From Halostagnicola sp. A-GB9-2 (GTDB lineage Archaea; Halobacteriota; Halobacteria; Halobacteriales; Natrialbaceae): a stretch of DNA of 64,000 nucleotides. Below are positions 59,326-64,000 of the stretch, piece after piece. The position numbers and the translations under genes are program-made. The notes under the pieces were generated by a model that saw nothing but the letters and a program-made list of their open reading frames with translations, was not told the origin of the DNA and did not search any database. The stretch is from positions 248,001 through 312,000 of the forward strand of contig NZ_JASJOC010000002.1 in the NCBI RefSeq assembly GCF_030068615.1, written 5' to 3'. Numbering within the stretch: the stretch's first letter is position 1; each line of letters starts with the position of its first letter.

Positions 59326-59712
59326 ATGGCAGACGACGAAAAATGGGGCGTTGCCCACGTACACGCATCGTTCAACAACACCATCATGACCGTGACCGAC
59401 CTCACGGGCGCGGAGACGATCGCGAAGTCCTCTGGTGGGACCGCGGTCAAGCAAAACCGCGACGAAGCGTCGCCGTACGCCGCCATGCAGATGGCCGAAG
59501 GGGTCGCTGAAGAAGTCAAAGCCGCCGGTATCACGGGCCTTCACGTCCGCGTTCGCGGCCCAGGTGGCAACCTACAGAAGTCACCCGGTCCCGGCGCACA
59601 GGCGACGATTCGCGCGCTCGCCCGCTCCGGCATCGAGATCGGTCGCATCGAAGACGTCACGCCGATCCCGCACGACGGATCGCGTGCACCGAAAGGCAAA
59701 GGCGGTTACTAA
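59326..59712 (+). CDS. rps11: 30S ribosomal protein S11
   Basis: The 128-residue protein has [61 protein letters not shown] and the closing [16 protein letters not shown], all S11 marks. It lies at the platform of the small subunit. Confidence 0.98.
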   Translation: MADDEKWGVAHVHASFNNTIMTVTDLTGAETIAKSSGGTAVKQNRDEASPYAAMQMAEGVAEEVKAAGITGLHVRVRGPGGNLQKSPGPGAQATIRALARSGIEIGRIEDVTPIPHDGSRAPKGKGGY

Positions 59713-59716
59713 ACCC

Positions 59717-60466
59717 ATGACAGAAGAGTACGACGTCGAGTTCGTCGAAACCGGGGATCGAAAAGCCAGATTCCTCGTCCGCGGAGTCACACCCGCGTTC
59801 GCAAACGGCCTCCGTCGAGCGATGGTCGCCGACGTGCCGACGATGGCTATCGACGAAGTGCGATTCATCGAGAACTCATCGGTGATGTTCGACGAACAGC
59901 TCGCACTTCGACTCGGGCTCGTCCCGCTGACGACCCCACCAGAAGGCGAGTTCGTTGACGGCGATACCGTCACGCTCTCGATCGACGTCGAAGGGCCAGG
60001 AACCGCATACTCGGGCGATCTCGTCTCGAGTGACAGCCTCGTCCAGCCGGCCGAGGACAACGTTCCGATCATCGATCTCAAAGACGATCAGCGTCTCGAA
60101 GCCGAGGCCGACGCCCTCATCGAACGCGGGAAAGACCACGCCAAACATCAAGGCGGCGTGGCGGTCGGTTACCGACATCTCCAGCGCGTGGAAGTCGAAG
60201 GCGACCTTCCCGAGTTCGAGGACGAACGGTCCCAGATCGTTCGCGGCGTGATCGAGGACGACGGCGAGTTGGTCCCGACGAGCGAATTCGACGACGATCT
60301 GTCAAACCGGTATCCCGGCAAGGAAGTCAGCGTCGAAGACGTGCCGAACGCCTTCGTCTTCCACGTCGAAACCGACGGCTCGTTTACCGTCGACGAACTC
60401 GTCACCCGAGCCGTCGAATCGCTCGAGGCTCGCGCGACGGAACTCGAAGAAGCAGTACAGCTATAA
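59717..60466 (+). CDS. rpoD: DNA-directed RNA polymerase subunit D (Rpo3)
   Basis: The 249-residue protein matches the archaeal homolog of bacterial alpha N-terminal domain: [29 protein letters not shown] and [10 protein letters not shown], then the insertion domain and [17 protein letters not shown]. It has no Cys at all, so the Fe-S cluster found in the D subunit of some archaea is absent. Start at 59717 four bases after S11. Confidence 0.97.
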   Translation: MTEEYDVEFVETGDRKARFLVRGVTPAFANGLRRAMVADVPTMAIDEVRFIENSSVMFDEQLALRLGLVPLTTPPEGEFVDGDTVTLSIDVEGPGTAYSGDLVSSDSLVQPAEDNVPIIDLKDDQRLEAEADALIERGKDHAKHQGGVAVGYRHLQRVEVEGDLPEFEDERSQIVRGVIEDDGELVPTSEFDDDLSNRYPGKEVSVEDVPNAFVFHVETDGSFTVDELVTRAVESLEARATELEEAVQL

Positions 60467-60600
60467 TCAACGGATGACACTACCCCAACTCTCTCACACC
60501 CAGACGATGGCCGCCGCCGCCGTACGCTACGAGAGCGGCGCGCCTGCAGTCACTCGAATCGAAAGGGGTTTGAAGGGGCGAGGGGTAGATGGAAGTGCGG

Positions 60601-60685
60601 GCAGGGATAGCCAAGTCAGGCCAACGGCGCAGCGTTCAGGGCGCTGTCTCGTAGGAGTCCGCAGGTTCAAATCCTGCTCCCTGCA
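60601..60685 (+). tRNA. tRNA-Leu (anticodon CAG)
   Basis: The acceptor stem GCAGGGA pairs with TCCCTGC, discriminator A. The anticodon stem CAGCG/CGCTG holds loop TTCAGGG, anticodon CAG. A long class II variable arm and T arm GCAGG-TTCAAAT-CCTGC are present. No intron. It lies between rpoD and rpl18e. The 134-base gap before it holds only a weak box-A-like patch. Confidence 0.95.
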
Positions 60686-60695
60686 TCACTTCTTC

Positions 60696-60718
60696 GGGAT
60701 TCTCACGTCGAGAATCCC
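60696..60718 (+). promoter_or_regulatory. Perfect hairpin between tRNA-Leu and rpl18e
   Basis: GGGATTCTC-acgtc-GAGAATCCC is a 9-bp perfect stem with a 5-base loop, 10 bases after the tRNA and 26 before the L18e start. Its position mirrors the hairpin after tRNA-Ser, and its core ATTCTC/GAGAAT resembles the core of the dispersed repeats at 47.7 and 57.9 kb. Confidence 0.75.
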
Positions 60719-60733
60719 AGCTTTGCAGTATTT

Positions 60734-60738
60734 GGAGG
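60734..60738 (+). promoter_or_regulatory. Shine-Dalgarno site of rpl18e
   Basis: GGAGG ends six bases before the ATG at 60745, as expected for an internally translated operon gene. Confidence 0.65.
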
Positions 60739-60744
60739 ACACCA

Positions 60745-61098
60745 ATGAGTAGTAAAACCAATCCGAGGCTCAACGATCTTATCGCCGAGCTGAAGTCCGC
60801 CTCGCGTAGCGCGGACGCAGATGTCTGGCGTGATATCGCGGATCGTCTCGAGAAACCCCGACGGAGTCACGCGGAAGTGAACCTGGGTCGCATCGAACGA
60901 TACGCACGAGAAGAAGAGACAGTCGTCGTTCCCGGCAAAGTGCTGGGTTCGGGCGCACTGCAGAAAAACGTCACCGTCGCCGCCGTCGACTTCTCGTCGT
61001 CGGCAGAGACGAAGATCGACCAGGTCGGCGAGCCAGTACCGCTCGAGCAAGTGCTCGAAGAAAACCCAGAAGGAAGCAACGTCCGGGTGATCGCATGA
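60745..61098 (+). CDS. rpl18e: 50S ribosomal protein L18e
   Basis: The 117-residue protein begins [21 protein letters not shown] and contains [21 protein letters not shown] and [28 protein letters not shown], the L18e pattern. It starts the L18e-L13-S9-RpoN-RpoK-enolase-S2 run. L13 overlaps its end by four bases. Confidence 0.98.
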   Translation: MSSKTNPRLNDLIAELKSASRSADADVWRDIADRLEKPRRSHAEVNLGRIERYAREEETVVVPGKVLGSGALQKNVTVAAVDFSSSAETKIDQVGEPVPLEQVLEENPEGSNVRVIA

Positions 61099-61544
61099 GC
61101 TACGCAGAGTTCGATGCAGACGTCGTCGTCGATGCCCGAGACTGTATCCTCGGTCGCGTCGCCAGTCAGGTCGCACAGCGTGCGCTTGACGGCGAGACCG
61201 TTGCCGTGGTCAACGCCGAAGATGCGGTCATCACCGGCGACAGAGAGGACGTCTTCGACAACTACCGGACGCGGACCCAGCTCAGTTCGGATAAGGATCC
61301 TTCGTACCCACGTCGTCCAGACATGATCTTCAAGCGATCCATCCGAGGGATGTTGCCACACAAGAAGCCACGCGGTCGCGAGGCGTTCGAAAGCGTTCGC
61401 GTCTACGTCGGCAACCCCTACGAACACAACGACGACCACGAGGCGGAGATTCTCGAGGATACGTCGCTCGATCGCCTCTCGAACATCCGCTTCGTTCACC
61501 TTCACGAAGTCGCAGAACAGTTAGGTGCTAACGTCACATGGTAA
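61095..61544 (+). CDS. rpl13: 50S ribosomal protein L13
   Basis: The 149-residue protein shows [36 protein letters not shown], and [26 protein letters not shown], the L13 core. It joins the large subunit early. Overlaps L18e and S9 by a few bases each, implying coupled translation. Confidence 0.98.
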   Translation: MSYAEFDADVVVDARDCILGRVASQVAQRALDGETVAVVNAEDAVITGDREDVFDNYRTRTQLSSDKDPSYPRRPDMIFKRSIRGMLPHKKPRGREAFESVRVYVGNPYEHNDDHEAEILEDTSLDRLSNIRFVHLHEVAEQLGANVTW

Positions 61545-61936
61545 CGAACACAAGTGGTAAAAAGAAGACTGCCGTCGCTCGCGCAACCGTACAGGACGGC
61601 GAGGGTCGTGTCAGAATCAACTCCCAGCCGGTCGAGCTGGTCGAGCCGGAAATGTCCCGGCTCAAGATGCTCGAACCGTTCCGTATCGCTGGTGACGACC
61701 TCCGAAGCGGGGTCGACATCGACGTTCGCGTCGAGGGTGGCGGAATCAGCGGACAGGCAGACGCCGTCCGAACCGCCATCGCACGCGGCATCGTTCAGCA
61801 TTCGAACGACGCTGAACTCCGCGACGCGTACCTGGAGTTCGATCGCTCGTTGCTCGTCAACGACGTTCGACAGTCCGAACCCAAAAAGTGGGGCGGCCCG
61901 GGCGCTCGGGCCCGCTACCAGAAATCGTACCGCTAA
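61538..61936 (+). CDS. rps9: 30S ribosomal protein S9
   Basis: The 132-residue protein has [21 protein letters not shown], the [20 protein letters not shown] motif and the C-terminal [17 protein letters not shown] whose Lys/Arg tail reaches the P-site tRNA. It overlaps L13 by seven bases. Confidence 0.98.
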   Translation: MVTNTSGKKKTAVARATVQDGEGRVRINSQPVELVEPEMSRLKMLEPFRIAGDDLRSGVDIDVRVEGGGISGQADAVRTAIARGIVQHSNDAELRDAYLEFDRSLLVNDVRQSEPKKWGGPGARARYQKSYR

Positions 61937-61948
61937 GGTGATTCAGAT

Positions 61949-62143
61949 ATGATGGTACCGGTCCGGTGTTTCACGTGTGGTAACGTCGTCGCCGAACACT
62001 GGGAAGAATTTGACGAGCGAGCAAACGACGGAGACGAAGATCCCGAAGCGGTGCTGGACGAACTCGGGGTCGAGCGCTACTGCTGTCGGCGCATGCTCGT
62101 CTCTCACCGTGACCTCGTCGACGTCGTCTCACCATACCAGTAA
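61949..62143 (+). CDS. rpoN: DNA-directed RNA polymerase subunit N (Rpo10)
   Basis: The 64-residue protein has the zinc-binding set CFTCG (residues ~7-10) and the CCRRM pair near 45-46, as in Rpo10/Rpb10. It starts MMVPVRC; the second Met is an equally possible start. It sits 12 bases after S9, and its stop shares a base with rpoK. Confidence 0.96.
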   Translation: MMVPVRCFTCGNVVAEHWEEFDERANDGDEDPEAVLDELGVERYCCRRMLVSHRDLVDVVSPYQ

Positions 62144-62322
62144 TGCAACAGCAACACTACAACCGTTATGAGAAGGCACGAATCCTCGGCGCTCGAGCCC
62201 TGCAGGTGTCCTACGGTGCGCCCGTTCTAATCGACACCGACCAGACCGAGCCGATTCTCGTCGCCGCCGAAGAGTACGACGCCGATGCACTGCCGTTTAC
62301 GGTCAAACGAGGGAACCAATGA
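62143..62322 (+). CDS. rpoK: DNA-directed RNA polymerase subunit K (Rpo6)
   Basis: The 59-residue protein reads [30 protein letters not shown] then [27 protein letters not shown], the conserved Rpo6/omega core ([13 protein letters not shown]). It stabilises the polymerase clamp region. It starts on the last base of the rpoN stop (TAATG) and overlaps enolase by four bases. Confidence 0.95.
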   Translation: MQQQHYNRYEKARILGARALQVSYGAPVLIDTDQTEPILVAAEEYDADALPFTVKRGNQ

Positions 62323-63524
62323 CGCTAATCACCGACGTTCGGCTCCGCCGAATACTCGACTCGCGGGGGAACCCAACCGTCGAGGCTGATGTGCTGACCG
62401 AAAGCGGCGGATTCGGTCGTGCTGCGGCTCCGTCGGGAGCCAGCACGGGCGAGTACGAAGCGATCGAACGCCCAGCCAGTGAGGCGATCGCAGCAGCACG
62501 GGAACATGCTGTTCCACGACTCGTCGGTGAAACCTACGCGGGCAATCAGCGGGAGGTCGACGGTGCACTCCGCGCCGCGGACGGCACCGACGACTTCTCG
62601 AAGATCGGTGCCAACAGCGCCGTCGCCATCTCGATGGCCGCGGCGAAAGCAGGTGCCGACGTGCTTGGTGCCCCGCTGTTCCAGCATCTCGGTGGAACCT
62701 TCCGCGGGCAGAACTTCCCGATTCCGCTGGGCAACGTCGTCGGCGGCGGCGAACACGCCGCCGACGCGACGGACATCCAGGAGTTCCTGTCGGCACCCGT
62801 CGGCGCGCCGAGCGTCGCCGATGCCGTCTTCGCGAACGCGGCCGTTCACGAGACGGTTGCACAATTGCTCGCAGAACGCGATGTCGCCTGCGGGAAAGGC
62901 GACGAGGGCGCGTGGGCACCGTCGATCGACGACGACGAAGCGTTCGAACTCGTCGACGAGGCCGTCTCGACCGTCTCCGATGAGGTCGGCTTCGAAATCG
63001 GCTTCGGGCTCGACGTCGCCGCCGCGGAGATGTACGACGAGGACGAGGGCGTCTACGAGTACAGCGAGACGACCTGTAACACGGACGAACAGATCGAATA
63101 TATCGCAACACTCGTCGACGAATACGACCTCGTCTACGTCGAAGATCCCCTCGACGAGAACGACTACGACGCGTTCGCGGAGTTAACTGACAGAGTCGGA
63201 GATCAAACGCTCATCTGCGGTGACGATCTGTTCGTCACCAACACCGAGCGACTCGCGACCGGGATCGATCGCGGCGCGGCAAACAGCATCCTGATCAAAC
63301 CGAACCAGATCGGGACTCTCACTGACGCCTTCGACGCGATCGAACTCGCGACCGAGCACGGCTACGATTCGGTCGTCTCCCACCGTTCGGGCGAGACCGA
63401 AGACACGACGATCGCACACCTCGCCGTCGCGACCGATGCCCCGTTCATCAAGACGGGTGCTGTCGGCGGCGAGCGAACCGCAAAGCTCAACGAGCTCATC
63501 AGAATCGCAGACGACGCGACATGA
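62319..63524 (+). CDS. eno: Enolase
   Basis: The 401-residue enzyme interconverts 2-phosphoglycerate and phosphoenolpyruvate. It has [14 protein letters not shown], the [10 protein letters not shown] loop, metal ligands in [23 protein letters not shown] and [10 protein letters not shown], the catalytic Lys in [11 protein letters not shown] and [18 protein letters not shown]. Its place inside the ribosomal/RNA polymerase operon is standard for archaea. It overlaps rpoK and rps2 by four bases each. Confidence 0.98.
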   Translation: MTLITDVRLRRILDSRGNPTVEADVLTESGGFGRAAAPSGASTGEYEAIERPASEAIAAAREHAVPRLVGETYAGNQREVDGALRAADGTDDFSKIGANSAVAISMAAAKAGADVLGAPLFQHLGGTFRGQNFPIPLGNVVGGGEHAADATDIQEFLSAPVGAPSVADAVFANAAVHETVAQLLAERDVACGKGDEGAWAPSIDDDEAFELVDEAVSTVSDEVGFEIGFGLDVAAAEMYDEDEGVYEYSETTCNTDEQIEYIATLVDEYDLVYVEDPLDENDYDAFAELTDRVGDQTLICGDDLFVTNTERLATGIDRGAANSILIKPNQIGTLTDAFDAIELATEHGYDSVVSHRSGETEDTTIAHLAVATDAPFIKTGAVGGERTAKLNELIRIADDAT

Positions 63525-64000
63525 CTGAAAACGACGCACAACAGGAAGGGCTCGACGCCGCCGAGGAGGAGATCGACGAGGAGCCAGCCGAAGGGGCTGG
63601 TCCCGCCGCCGATCCCGCCGACGACGTCGAGCCAGTAGACGAACAGTCCGCCGACGCCGACGAACCGGCCGAGGCCGAATCAACCGAGGAAGACGCAGGT
63701 CCAACTCTCGACGACGACGTAATGTCGGACGAGGAAGCGGACCTGCTCATCCCCGTCGAGGATTACCTCGGTGCCGGTGTCCACATCGGTACCCAGCAAA
63801 AGACCGCCGACATGGAGCGGTTCATCCACCGCGTCCGAACCGACGGTCTCTACGTCCTCGACGTCTCAAAGACCGACGGCCGTATCCGAACGGCCGCGGA
63901 CTTCCTCTCGAACTACAACGCCGAGCAAGTCCTCGTCACCTCGAGTCGCCAGTACGGCCGCTTCCCGGCGGAGAAGTTCGCCGAGGCCGTCGGCGCTCGA
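63521..64000 (+). CDS. rps2: 30S ribosomal protein S2, 3' end cut by the window
   Basis: The visible 160 residues start with a ~70-residue acidic haloarchaeal extension (rich in Glu, Asp, Ala), followed by the S2 core: [48 protein letters not shown] and [24 protein letters not shown]. No stop is reached before base 64000. It overlaps enolase in ATGA form. Confidence 0.95.
   Translation, partial: MTENDAQQEGLDAAEEEIDEEPAEGAGPAADPADDVEPVDEQSADADEPAEAESTEEDAGPTLDDDVMSDEEADLLIPVEDYLGAGVHIGTQQKTADMERFIHRVRTDGLYVLDVSKTDGRIRTAADFLSNYNAEQVLVTSSRQYGRFPAEKFAEAVGAR

Noticed and set aside
1-64000. Search for CRISPR arrays, prophage, defence islands or an intact transposase.
   Set aside because: No regular spaced repeats, no cas, integrase, restriction, toxin or transposase genes were recognised.
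1-64000. High density of the palindrome CTCGAG.
   Set aside because: It reflects frequent Leu-Glu (CTC GAG) codon pairs and related codon bias of this group, not a dispersed regulatory site.

Overview
The window is haloarchaeal chromosome, most like the Natrialbales group (Natrialba, Natrinema, Haloterrigena relatives). The grounds are high GC, strongly acidic proteins, Tat-type signal peptides, a PGF-CTERM-like C-terminus, archaeal ribosomal protein and RNA polymerase genes, archaeal box-A (TATA-like) promoters 22-35 bases before start codons (mostly leaderless genes), and many CTCGAG hexamers. The genus call is inference. It is gene-dense core chromosome; I see no prophage, no CRISPR array and no intact insertion sequence.

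Layout. 0-10 kb: a secreted PQQ-type beta-propeller protein, a transcriptional regulator, methenyl-H4MPT cyclohydrolase, a HAD hydrolase, and a 1377-residue secreted protein joining two blue-copper domains to a ThuA domain, a sugar-dehydrogenase propeller and a malectin domain. 10-14 kb: a translational-type GTPase, OMP decarboxylase (pyrF), methylglyoxal synthase (mgsA) and a MaoC hot-dog protein. 14-20 kb: three CPA2 cation/proton antiporters in a row, two fused to RCK domains and one preceded by a separate TrkA-C/KhtT-like regulator. 20-34 kb: short-chain dehydrogenase, Get3/ArsA ATPase, aminotransferase, CinA, CPBP-like membrane protein, UspA, DUF302, AI-2E exporter, methyltransferase and NreA, the last with a C-terminal PCNA-binding motif. 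34-36 kb: a CPA1 antiporter with TrkA domains. 36-45 kb: a four-CxxC zinc micro-protein with aEF-1beta, a beta-lactamase-fold hydrolase, a trans-sulfuration enzyme, then the conserved run L21e, RpoF, DUF655, KsgA, MscS, HemK2. 45-58 kb: a MutS-like ATPase, a Dps-like ferritin, DCC protein, ferredoxin, an Azf-like dehydrogenase, a Bat-type regulator, MoaA and a DUF4129/DUF58 membrane operon. 58-64 kb: tRNA-Ser, S13, S4, S11, RpoD, tRNA-Leu, L18e, L13, S9, RpoN, RpoK, enolase and the start of S2.

Most interesting. (1) Methylglyoxal synthase beside a battery of KefC/KhtTU-like antiporters recalls bacterial links between methylglyoxal and K+ efflux; the first two antiporters form an asymmetric pair, one with a broken and one with an intact nucleotide-binding motif. 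(2) The two-cupredoxin, ThuA and sugar-dehydrogenase fusion. (3) An ~80-bp hairpin-bearing repeat present twice, in opposite orientation, about 10 kb apart (47.7 and 57.9 kb). (4) Perfect hairpins 10-13 bases after each of the two tRNAs, just before a ribosomal protein gene. (5) Short tandem duplications of 18-29 bp beside gene ends at five places.
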